DNA of 64,000 nt, taken from assembly GCA_036429605.1 (NCBI GenBank), contig CM071591.1, positions 2,914,001-2,978,000 on the forward strand, in the 5' to 3' direction. Positions 10,721 to 22,480 of the stretch are shown here, one piece after another. Position 1 is the stretch's first letter, and each line of letters starts with the position of its first letter. This DNA is from Cladobotryum mycophilum. Taxonomy: Eukaryota; Ascomycota; Sordariomycetes; Hypocreales; Hypocreaceae. Under the pieces are notes generated by a model. The model was not told where the DNA came from, made no database searches, and was given only the letters and a program-made list of their open reading frames with translations. A program made the translations under genes and the position numbers.

Positions 10721-12733
10721 TTAGACGTTTTCTTCGTCGTCGTAATCGCCCAGTAGGTTGTCGTTCAGAAACTCTTCTTCTTCCTCGGGTATGACGGATG
10801 TTTGTGCTCCCTCAGTAATTTGGGAGCTGAGATATGCACCCGCAATAGTGATAATGCCGCTGAACCACCATGCAAGACCCGAATAGCCGGTCTGCAATCC
10901 CAGCGCGTACAGGAAGCCAGACACGGTGGGGCCCAATGCTCTGCACAGGCTGGCAGTAGACGCAGCAATGCCATTAATCGTGCCAAGGACCGATTTGGTA
11001 GGTGCTGAGTTTGCCAACAGGATTGCGTTGCTGGGGTAAGCCATGGTCGAAAAGGTGCATTTCCAGATAACCAAAAGATAGATAGCCGGCATCCTCATGT
11101 TGTCGGGAAGTAGGACGAGATAGGGCGTAACCAGATAAAGGGCAAAGTACGAAAACGCAATGATGCGGAACAGGCGAAGAGGTCCCAGGCGGCGTGTCAC
11201 GGGTGCCACGATGAGGTAGTTGGACATGAGCGAATACAGGCCTTGAATGGACATGATAACGCCAATGGTCTTCGTCTCGAGGCCGAATCCGTCAACAAAC
11301 TTGAAGGGAAGCTCAATAACTCGGTCTTTTGGAGGTGACGTGCTCAAGAAAACTGGGAAGAGCTGATCGAAAGTCATCGTGTGGCTGCCACAAGGTTAGC
11401 GATATTACATCATACGCCCTGCTCTGCGGGAAGGTCTTACAATGCGAGGATTCCGTAGGAAATGATGTTCATGATAACTGGTCTGGTAAAGATTTTCATG
11501 TCTTTGGGAGGCTGCATCGAAATTGCTTCGCTATTGACGGATGCTTGCTCGTCGTCATCCTGTGGGACAAGTCGAGGGGAGTTCTCCTGGCTACGGTATG
11601 CTGGCAGAGGCTCGATGGCCCCAGAAGCTCCGGAATTTGATCGGGTCGGCCCAGTTGCATCGTATCCAGTTGTCGAATTGTTGGCGAGTAGGCTCTGTTT
11701 CTCCGGGTTTCTTCCTTGGCAGCTGCTAGCCCGACGGAAAATGGCGGTAATGCGGTTACCAATCTCACGACCCCGATCCCTCTCGCCCCTCATTCCCATG
11801 TGAGTTTCTTCCAGGAACAGAAAGCCGACAATCACGCCAATGAATACGGTGAATGCAGAAAAAAGGTTAGGCAAGAGGTAAGGATAACGATCCCAAAGGC
11901 TGCCTCTGGGAAACAAGTCGGGATAGCTGACACAAGGCCGGGCTAAGGCGCCACCAATCATAGGTCCAATAATTGATCTAAAGACATGTTAGAACCAACA
12001 CGATGTTTTACCTCAGCCTCAGAAATGTACTCACCCGATGCACCACACCATTGGCATAATAGTATAAGCCCGAGCTATCAGACATCCATTTGTCAGTACC
12101 ACCATTCACCTCGCAGAAGTCGGTAAAGCCGAGACACTTACGTTGATGCTCCTTCACCGTCACAAGTTCGGCCACGGTGGTTTGCAGGACGCCGATGTTT
12201 CTAAGACAGGGTTAGATGCATGCATATGATTGGGGCCCGAATGCATCAATGACATACCCGTTGAGAAGACCGCCGAGGGCTCGAGCAAAAAGTGCAACCG
12301 GGAGACTGGGGGCAAATCCAAAGACGAGAACGCTGAGGGCAGTACCGATCAAACCAGTCAAGAGAATGGGCTTGCGTCCAAACTTGTCGCTCAGCTTTCC
12401 CCACATAACACCAGTCGCAAACTCCGCAAGGGTGAAGGCTGAGGTAACCATGCCGGCATAGACGGAAATTTTGTTGGCATCATCGGTGATGTGGAAATCC
12501 TCAATCATATAGTAGATGTAGGGGAAGATGGACATGAAAGCAATAGGCTCACATATCCTGCAGCAGGCTGCACGTCATGTGTAAGTGGACCATCATCTCC
12601 AAAAGGTACTCTATGGCAAAGTGAAACACTCACCGAGAACAAACATTTGCTTCGCCGGGAATGGCGGCAGCTCATTCTTCCTCTTACCGGCTCGGCGCCG
12701 CTGGGTAGATGTCGTAGATCTAGACCTCCTCAT
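10721..12733 (-). CDS. MFS transporter (DHA1-like, fungal YCR023C type)
   Basis: Six exons on the minus strand: 12733-12634, 12567-12258, 12200-12142, 12074-12035, 11977-11441 and 11384-10721, giving 569 residues. Introns are 56-66 nt with GT-AG ends, and phases agree throughout. After a basic N-terminus (MRRSRSTTSTQRRRAGKRKN) comes FVLACCRICEPIAFMSIFPY, the start of helix 1. The MFS loop 2-3 signature is clear (GKLSDKFGRKP, about residues 90-100), as is NGNIGVLQTTVAELV for helix 4. A cytoplasmic loop of about 110 residues (acidic/Ser-rich) splits two six-helix halves. The tail is acidic (IPEEEEEFLNDN). The family comprises proton-coupled vacuolar or plasma-membrane exporters related to yeast YCR023C; the substrate is not established. 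Neither neighbour suggests a biosynthetic cluster. Confidence 0.9.
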
Positions 12734-13400
12734 TGTTGCTTGATTTCGTGGGACCACGTCCTGTGTCGATTTATCCGCAATGAAGGCTCACACAAACACC
12801 AAGCTGGCGGGGGTATCCAAGCCAGAAAACTGAGTTGATGTAACAGTGAAAGTGAAATCCAGAGAGAAGAGCCACGGAATAATCCTAATATCGAGTGCTG
12901 TGCAAGAGTTTCTTAGCCCAAATCGAGGCGTGTATCGGCTATTGTGGCGATGGCGTTGGGTAATTGTCGACGGTTGCTACAGTCTTTTGAGAGCTTGGAT
13001 ACACCACGAATGTTGATGAGAGTGATGGGTGAAAGGTAGTGTTGGGCAACTAGCAGATGGTAATGTCACAAGCCTAGAAGCCAAGCACGATGTATCAAGG
13101 AAGCAGAAGAAGAGAAGCAATATTGGTTGAGGAGAGGGCGGGAGTGTTTGATCATATAAGAAGACTGAAGTCAAGCGAGCGGGATGTGTGAAAGTTCAGC
13201 GAGGGCCATCTGGACTATAAAGCCGTAAGTCACAACGGACATCTCGGCACACGTCCGTTAGCACCAGATTAACGTCGGGCGGTGACATGCGCCGCGCCCA
13301 GCAAAAAGAGACGGTCCAGCCAGAGTAAGTTGATCTCCTTACCTCGCACAAGAAACGATGCGGCGAAGTACCAGCTCCAGGTATTGGGCGTGGGGCAGCT
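12734..13400. other. Upstream region of the MFS gene
   Basis: No gene is seen. This stretch probably holds the promoter and 5' UTR of the transporter on the minus strand. A T-run lies just to the right, at about 13404-13420. Confidence 0.4.
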
Positions 13401-16400
13401 CTCTTTTTTTTTTTTTTTTCCTTTCGGGCGACCTCAGCAGAAGGAAAAAAAAAACAGACGTCGTAATGACACGCCCCCTCCTCTGGCTCCATCTCGCGCG
13501 GCTCGTCGAGTGCCATTGAGCTCAAGGCTGGTTCGAGTCAGCAGAGAGGGGGAAAAACACCACCAAGCACCCAGCACAGCACAGACGAGGCAGGGCCCGG
13601 GGGTACACAGGAGGTACCTAGGGAGGAGGATGGGCCTGCTTCTTTTTCTTCTTCAGCGTGCGTGCGTGCGTGTGTGTGTGTGTGCCAGGGGGAGGGAGTG
13701 TGAAGAAAAGGGGGTGGGATATTTGCCTGCCTTGGGTCGGTCTTGGGTCTTGGGTCTTGGGTCACTGACAGGGTTGAGCAGGGCGAGTCTCAAGGGCTAG
13801 CATCCGGGGGCTTACCAAAACGCAAACGAGCATGGGAGGGGTGAATTACGGTGGTGGGAGACAGCGAGCGACAGGCGTGTGCGAGGTGGGGGAACCTTGA
13901 GATGTATCGTATCGTCAGGGACGAGGAGTGAGGTAAGGTAAAGGTGGTGAGGAGAAAGGAAGACGAGGAAGAAGAGAATCCTGGCAGCAAGCCCAGCAAG
14001 CCCAGCGGTTGGCGGCAGAAGGGGCAGACTTTCCTTCTATCTTCAGTCATACTACCTCCCTGGTACTGAGGTACCTACCCGCAGCCACTTTTGTTCTTCC
14101 TGTTGTTGTAAGTTGCGTCGAGGTACTCCGTACCCAGTGGGCAATGTGCAATGCGGTGCAGTACAGTCTCGTCAAAGACTGCATTCAATTTTTTTTGTTT
14201 TCGTTTTTTATTTTTTTTATTTTTTTATCTTTCTGTCCTATCCTTTTTGCCGTGTTACCTCCTTGTGCTTCGTACTATGTATGTTATTGCTGTTGTGCTC
14301 CCGTGCCTGCGCCTACACCGTGCCCTAATCTTTTTTTGTTTTCTGGCAACAGTGGGAGAGCAGCTTCCGACGGATAGGCACATACCGTATTCGGTACTCA
14401 CTTTTTGTCGACGTCGAGCACTTACCGGCGCGTACTTGGTACCACCTCAAAACAGCGCTAATAGGTGCTTGCTCCCTTTTGCTTTTCTTGCTTTACCTGA
14501 TGTACTTTGGCTCTCTCTCTCTTGATAGCATCCCATCCATGAGAAGACGAAGCCCAAGTTGGGGAGGGTGTGTGTGGGGAGCAGCGTTAGGGGGGAGTGG
14601 ATGCCGCAATACTGGCCTTACCTTGCCTCTGCCTTACATACAGCAGTAGCAGCAAGCAGCATACCTACTGAGACCTGACAATTGGGCTGGTGGGCTGCAT
14701 CTAGGCTGCTCCGTTGGATGGATTCAACGAACGAACAGCTGTGTGCTTTCGTCACCTTTTCCGGTCTGGTCTGGTCTGCTTTGCTTTTTGTTTGTCTTTT
14801 TTTGGTTTTGGTTTTTTTGTTCCATACTATAACCTAAAATGTCAAGTATTTCTGTTTCGAATTAATACGAACGAAGCACGATGGAAGCTCAGGTCTTACT
14901 TGCATCTTCCTTTGTCTCGCGTTATTGACTCTTTGGTAATAGCACAAACATCCAGCCTGTCTTCCCTGGGACCAGCTACAACCCCCATGACTGTTTTTCT
15001 GTTTTGCCTGCTTGTCCAGCCGCTGCCGCCGCCGTCATCGTCGTCGTTGTCATCGTCGTCGTCTGTTTTGCGACGCTGCAACTTGGGGGCCTTCGGGGAC
15101 GATGACTTGATTACCCCGGTAAAGATTGTGCCTGGAACACAGCATATGTGATGAACGGTTCTCCATGCTCGGCTCGGCCATGCATCATATCCTTTCGTTG
15201 TTACGAGCATATTGATTGATTAATTGATTGATTGATTGATGGTGTCAAATATGCATCTGCCGGCTACAACTCTGGGCAGCAAGGCAACCCTTCCATCGGT
15301 CGGAGACAGAAGCATGACCATGTTCCAGACTACACCATCTCTGTCCATTCCCGACGACAAGGCTGGCGTCCTTCGATTGCTTTTTTGGTTTTTATTTTAT
15401 TTATTACCATGTAAATCACCTATAGACATACAGACGTATGTATATGTACACACATACTTGTACTCGTACAAGTATGACGATATCCTTGCCGAGGGCTGCT
15501 GCGGGATCCGTTTTCGTACATGCCTACATACATACGCATCACAAGATAAAAGTTCCCGCCAGGGCCTTTTATTGACGTATTTTTTTTAATTAATTAATTT
15601 ATTTATTTCATGTACGCAGTCGTACTGTACACTCCTCTCGCGGCTGTATTCCTGACTGGGTGCCGATGGGCAAACAACCAGCAGGCGAGGCAGCGATGCA
15701 TTGGCTTGGTTGTTGGACGCCTTGAGGGCCAACAATCGTTAAACCCAACGTATGGGTAAGGGCGTTGGCATTGCCAAGGCTCCCTCGGGTGTTCTCGCCC
15801 AGGTAGCAGCAGTGCGTGACTGGTCGCGCAATATCAACAAAGTGATCATGAGGATGATTCAATGACGCACACGGTCAAGATGCAATGCTCGATATTGACG
15901 GTAACGGGAGGAGGAGAGTGGGGAGCGGTGAGGATGCTCGCTTGTCACAGGCATGGCATGATTTCTGATAGACCAAAAAAAACAAAACCAAAAAAAAGGG
16001 CTGCAGTCAGAGAACGAAAAGAGTACGACGTAGGTACTACTCCGTACCTCCTCTTCTCTTGACCTCTTGGAGCTCTTGTTGGGGGAGAGGAGGGGAGGGG
16101 AGGGCACACGGAACCTCCTCCCTGCTTATCGAGGGCTCCTCTCGCTGAGATCCAGTTGCAACTTGGGTAGACCTACTTGGTGTGCTTGTGCTCGTGCTCG
16201 TGCCTGTGTGCTGGTGGTGCTGCCCTGCGGATAGCCGACGCGCTTGGGGATGTAATTCCGGATGGGGGTCCCCGCCCGTCACCCCCGCGAAATGCAAACG
16301 CATCACATCGCCAAACAGCACTGCCCTCTTGGCTGTACGACGTTGCTGGCGCTGGATCCAACGGGGTTGCAATATTCGCGGCTGCGTGCTGGGTGAATAT

Positions 16401-16700
16401 AATTGCATACCATACGTGGGTGGTCACAAACTATCACGAGCCCAAAATAATGAAGCCGAAAGCGGCCTCGACGGCTGCTTGCCAATAACGCACGTACGAG
16501 CCCAGAACGTCATCTATGTGCACCAGGATGCATTACAGGATGGCGTCGACTAATTTAAAAAAAATGGTGTTGGGGAAGAAGAAAAAAATACTAATAAAAA
16601 TTTGTGAAGGGAAATTTCTTTCTTCTCGTGGTCCCATCCCACTGCTATTGGTCATCGTCGTTGCCGAGCTCTCTGGTGTGCTTCGCCCAAAGACTACCTG
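13401..16700. other. Gene-poor, microsatellite-rich stretch
   Basis: No supportable gene. Seen are a CGTG/TG repeat (13658-13684), a GTACTCCGTAC motif (14123-14133), T-rich runs (14190-14230), an ATTG repeat (15210-15240), a perfect inverted repeat (15453-15476), an AATT run near 15585-15605 and a TACTCCGTAC motif (16038-16047). The longest open frames (172 codons at 13282, 145 at 14714) are low-complexity and lack motifs or splice-consistent continuations. Confidence 0.55.
15453..15476. repeat. Perfect inverted repeat CATACTTGTAC / GTACAAGTATG
   Basis: Two 11-nt arms, exact reverse complements, are separated by TC. The arm sequence recurs singly at 16943-16953, at 21316-21326 and in part at 27682-27691. 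Confidence 0.9.
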
Positions 16701-19499
16701 TCTTTAGCCGCCGCCAGGCATGCAGCCCAAGTCGAATCTGGCCCGTGGATACTGCATTGGTAAGGTAAGGTATTACTCTGACAAGATGCTGCGGGCTTCT
16801 CGACATGCGGACTCGTGCGTGCGCATCATACTAAGTCCCTACTAAGGTACTCGTACAACGCAAAGACAGCACAGGACCGGAGAGGACAATGACAGCGGGC
16901 ATTGGCGGTGCTATATGGTAGGCCATAAGAGCCATGATGATACATACTTGTACATATTGGCATGGCACAGACACTGATGATACCTTACCTGACCTTACCT
17001 TACCTCTGACTCTGGATGCCCATCTCGTCTTCTTCTTACTCGACGTGGGATGAATGCACACTCGCATACACACATACGACATAGTACATGCAATATCCCA
17101 CCAACAACACCAGACTGGGGTTCGTTTGGATCCATACAATCCATACTCTTTACAAGTAATTCTTGTGCGATTCCAGCTTCTGTTATTGGGGTTGTCATCC
17201 GCGCGGGACAACGCGTCCTTGTCCCGTGAGAGTATGGTGTCCGAGGTCAGCTGACAGTTTTACTGCACCTAACCGTCGGAAACTACAGGTTATAACCCCT
17301 TTCAAAAGAGAAGAAAAAAAAAAGAGCTCACTATCCAACTAAGACTTTTATTGCAAGTTAGCAAGCTGTGTGTGAGTATTTTAATGATGGGGGGGTTTGT
17401 TTTTAGTACTCTAGTACAGCCCCAATCCGTATTTCTACCTAATGTGCAGAGGTGCCACTACCTACATCGCGTGCGAGAGCGGCTCGGGCACGCCGCCCGC
17501 CAGATTTTGGCCAGGGCGGTTGATGTCATTGTGGAATCGCGGCGTGTGAATGTTGACTCTTTTGAGACATGTCAAACCACGATAAGCTGCGTCCGTCCGT
17601 CCCCGTGTCCGTCCCGGGTGCATTGCGGTGCCTTGTGCCTTGTGCCTTGTGCCTGGGCTGTCTTTGTCTCTCTCTGTGACATTGCCCGCTTCCCCGTCCC
17701 GTCCTAAATACCGAAAGTATACCGGTGTAAAGGGGGAGAAAAGAAATTCGAATACTACAAGTAAAATGCTTGTAAAACAAAAAAAACAAAGAGGGGTCTG
17801 GGCCGGCTTATGATATGACATGTACTACAGCCGCGGAGGTTTCCGCGACAGTCATCCGGCAGTTTTCTTTTGAGAGGGGAGAGAACTTTATCGGGATGAG
17901 ATTGAGGTTGTGTGACATTCCCAATGTTGTCATCATTGGGGAGGGAGTGTCAGGTAGAAAGACCAAAATAATAGTAATAATAATAACAACAACAATCATA
18001 ATCATAATAATATGTACCTAATTACTATAGAAAAGAAAACAGTAGGATCAGCATGGAGCATCCATCAGCAAGCAGCAATACAGCAATGGCCGACATCCCG
18101 ACAAGCTGCTGACCTGGATGGCCACTCTTATGTGGTGTAAAAACGCGCAAGCCACGTGGTTTAGGAGTTTCCGAAATCGTGGATACACACTGGCTGGGTG
18201 GTTTTCGCCATGGGGCAGTTGGGAATATCGAGCCAAATCTGCAAGGCTTATTGAAGTCCCTCCTTTGGAGCAGCACAAGCACAAAAGAAAATCGTTCCAT
18301 ATTACTCCCACACCACGTCATTTGCCAAGCTTACTGACCTCGTAAACCGCCAATGCCAATGCCTGCTCACTCCCACTCCCCTAAAAGTACCGGGGAAGGT
18401 TGCAAGTGCTTGTAAAACAAAAAACGACCAAATTTTCCATCAAGAACCATTAGCAGGGGAAGCTCAGCTCTCATCTACTCAACGCCAGGGCACACCAGGG
18501 GGAAGAAGCAACGTGATGCGACCTAACCCGGCCAAGCAGAACCCAAGTAGTCGTCACCATTACGATGGACTGATGATGATGGATGGACGGGTCAAGTCCC
18601 ACTGAGCTGGAACCTTCAAATCGGATCCTCTTAGTACAGGTACTATCGCCATGTCATTCCCTATCCGTTGACGCACCAAGCACTTTAGTTGACAGTTTAG
18701 CTCTGTCCGGGGACACGGTGCCGGTGCCTGTCCATCCGCTAAGAATGGTGTCAGTTAGAAGACAGAGGCCAGAAAAACGAAACAAAAAAAAGGACGTAAG
18801 AAAATGGCGGTGATTGTCTAGCGGGTCTTGAAAAGCTCAGTGTTTCTCGTTGTATGTGCGTCCCCGTGTCTTGTGGTACAAGTGCAGTAAATAAGAGAAG
18901 AATAGCCGTGCCAAGATGAAGATGGGTATGAGAATCCACATCCAAGAAGGGGGGAGGGGGCCAGCAAAGTCCACGTACATACCTACCATACGTATAAAGA
19001 AAATCAATAATTTGCGGAGGATCAGATGGTAATCCCTGAGCACTGTCCCCGTAACTTAGGCGGGGGCGAAGAATTGGAAGAAGAACCCAATGCCAGATGT
19101 CTCATCCAGGGGGTGTCCCGTCTGATCTGATCCATCCATCCATCCAGTTAATAATCGACCCCCCCTTCTTAGTCTTGAGGATAATCCAGGGGGTAGCCTT
19201 GAATGAGCCTCCAGAGCTCTGGGCCCCAAAGTCCCAACGGCAGTCCGCCGGAAGAGCTGCCGACTCCACACACACACGCACACACACGTCCATCAGTGAC
19301 AGACAAAGTACCTCGAATGTACCGCGTTGTTTTGCCTTGCCTTGCGTTTCCACTCGCACCATTGGCACTTGGAAGTAAGTTCTTTACTAAGTTGGTTTCT
19401 GCTTTAGCCCAGCGAAGAGCAGCAGCATTACCAACTAACCCCCACCCCCTTGTCTCCCCTACCTATGCCTTGCCTACCTACCTACCTACCTACCTACCT

Positions 19500-19534
<35 letters not shown>

Positions 19535-19736
19535 TACCGACCCGGGCTGGTGGTCCGATGAATGGGATTGGATTCGAACTAAGGAGATGGGTTCATCCCA
19601 CCGTTACAGCCGCCCGTCGTCATGGCCCTTTCCAAAGTCGTGGTTCGTCAGTTTGAGGTGTGGTAGGAGGTACAGGTAAAGGTAGGCAACCAAAAAGCCA
19701 GACAAGGCAGCCAGCCACAGTTGTTGATCCCTTTGT
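16701..19736. other. Gene-poor stretch, no gene seen
   Basis: It contains TAAGGTAAGGTA near 16756 and its complement TTACCTTACC near 16985, AT-rich runs near 17960-18020, and a CCTA then CA repeat at about 19474-19530. No ORF has recognisable domains. Confidence 0.55.
19474..19530. repeat. (CCTA)n followed by (CA)n compound microsatellite
   Basis: About seven CCTA units run directly into about thirteen CA units. This is a compound simple repeat with no coding content. Confidence 0.9.
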
Positions 19737-20022
<286 letters not shown>

Positions 20023-22430
20023 TTTTTGGTTCTACCTTCCTTCGTCGAGGCATTTGTTTCAAACTTAAAAATATCCATGCGATGTGATTATTGCATGAGG
20101 CTTTTCGATTACGATTACTCTTTTTTCCTAATATCGGCATTGCCGCGAAATCCGCCTACCTTGGTACTATCGGGCAGGTGGTAGCTAATTACCTGTCATA
20201 CCTACCTACCTTACGTACGAGCAGGCGCCTGCCTACCTGTCTGTACCAAGCATTATCTACAGAAAATGATTACTATGACAATAACAATAACACAATCAAT
20301 CAAATCAAATCAATCAATCCTACACCGAGACGGAGAATAGGGGGCAAGGTAATAACAGCTTTCCCCGGTCGACGAGAACAGAAAAATAAGTGGCGTTGGA
20401 TGTACCGGATTCATCTCAGACCGCATTCTTTGCATACCAGACACAGGCAGTACCACTTACGTAGATACGGTACGGTGTATAAGGCGCTAGGTTCTGGGTT
20501 CTAGGTTCTGGGTTGGAGGTTGGAGGTACCTACCTAGTACCGCATATTCGAAATAAAAAACAAAACCTTGCTTTGTCAAACAAAACGTTATCTTACTGTG
20601 CATTTCTTGTACGTCGGGATTACTACAGCTACGAGTCCTGCGCCCTATGCGTGTGGATGTGTGGTAAAAAAGAAACGGCCTATTACTATGTCTCGTCGTA
20701 TTTTGGTTGCATTTCGTCAAATTTGCCAGAAACCCTGACAGGCGCGCCTGCCTTATTGTTACAGGTACCAGGTAACCTTCCATAGCCCAAGCCAAGCCAA
20801 GACCGACCCCCAAAGGCGGGTGGATATTAGTCATCTCTGCCCTACTGGGCCAAAGCGGAGAGCAGGAGCAAGCACAGGTACATGTTATGTGTACATACAG
20901 TACATACAGGCATGGATGGGACATTCATGGCTGGTACGTACCGCAAATGCCTTACCGCACATGTGGCCGCATGCATGACATGCATCAACAAAGAGGAGTC
21001 AACCCAGCAGCCAGACGTTCTCCTCGTCCCGTGAGAGAGGGCTTAAAAAAGAAGACGAAGAAGAAGAAGGGCGACCCGACAACATGGGCGCACCAAGCGC
21101 AAAGTGCTCACTGATGCGTCGACGTTGCATCAACCGCCCATGGTGGTCCAGCCAGCCCATACCCAGCCAGCCAGCCAGCCAGCACAACGAAAAGATAATC
21201 CACAGCCCACGCGACCACCATCCTACTCGGTCCGAAGGCTGCATCGTTGAAAACGCCAGATGCTACTTACATCTAACGCACATTATTATGTATGTAAGCG
21301 CCGGGGACAATGTATGTACAAGTATGTATGGTGTTGTGATTCTTTGGTTTGGTTTGGTTTGGTTTGTTAATTTGTTCGTTCACACAATCTCCCACCGGTT
21401 ACCCCCTTTGAGTGAGTGAGATCAAGGCACTTTCAAACCCAGCAGGACGGCACAACAACCACCCCCTCAACACAATGGTCACCTCCCTCCTTGCCGCCCT
21501 CAACACAAATCTCACCGCCAGATGGACAGCCTTGTCTTGTGATCCGCCTCATCTAATCGATTGATGAGCAGATCCCCCATCGATCACCCCTGGAGCTTGT
21601 TCCCTCCCCCTCCAGCCCTCCCTTCACCAGATTTGCCTCCTCGGGTCTCAGCCAGTGTCGTCATTGTCAAACAACCGGCGCTGGGCCCATCACCCAATTA
21701 TCCAACGCAAATCACCATTCCAGAGGAGCATGGGCAATCGGGGAGAGCTCCCGTGAAGACGGATTCCCGGTTCACACATCCGTCCAGACTAGTGCGTATT
21801 GTGGATGCACAAAAGCTCCGGAATGGTCTTTCTCGGATCACCTTTGGCGCCGCCATCGAGTGGCGGGAAATCTAAAAGACTCTCTTAGCACTGAGTCGTG
21901 GCGTCGCATGGCGCCCCGTCCCAAAGAACTACCACCCGGCTGGGTTGGTCGCAAGCACACTTGATTGGGCCTTAGCTTAATGCAAAAAGGGGTCAGCCCA
22001 TTGACCCGGTGGAGTGGATTGATCTGATGCCGCCAGCACGACACACTCAACTTCGGACGTTTCAGAACTGCTCGCCCAGCAAGTCGGGTCGTAGCCCGTC
22101 GAACCGTCCAAGGACCTTCTCCAGCTCTTTGCAAGACCTAGTCGCCACGCTATCGTCTAGATTATTCGATTTCAATGATCCGGAGATGAGGTTCATTCCC
22201 AACCAACACTGCAGAGGTCCAGATTGCATGCTGCAACCCCGGCATCTATAGTCAGATATTTCACTACTCACACACTACCACAACCTACAACAATGCCGGG
22301 CCCGCGACAAGCAAGATCACGCGAGGAAAAGAAAACCCAATGTCGCACAACAGCGCAGGCATACTTAACGACGGCTATAGGACCGGCGCCATTCCTACTG
22401 CACGCCTTTCGGATACCGATATATATCGGT
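20023..22430. other. Gene-poor stretch, no gene seen
   Basis: It contains a TCAATCAAATC run near 20297-20320, GGTTCTGGGTTCTAGG direct repeats near 20488-20520, CAGC repeats near 21150-21182, a GTACAAGTATG motif (21316-21326) and a GGTTT run near 21340-21365. No frame shows a family signature. Confidence 0.55.
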
Positions 22431-22439
22431 AAACAAGCC

Positions 22440-22480
22440 TGCTATATATAAACACTTTGGGTTACAGCACTTACTAACAA
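22440..22480 (+). promoter_or_regulatory. TATA-like element without a supported gene
   Basis: CTATATATAAAC at 22441-22452 resembles a core promoter TATA box and is followed by CT/CA-rich sequence and an ATG at 22525. The frame from that ATG (104 codons) has no recognisable features, so this may be fortuitous. Confidence 0.25.
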
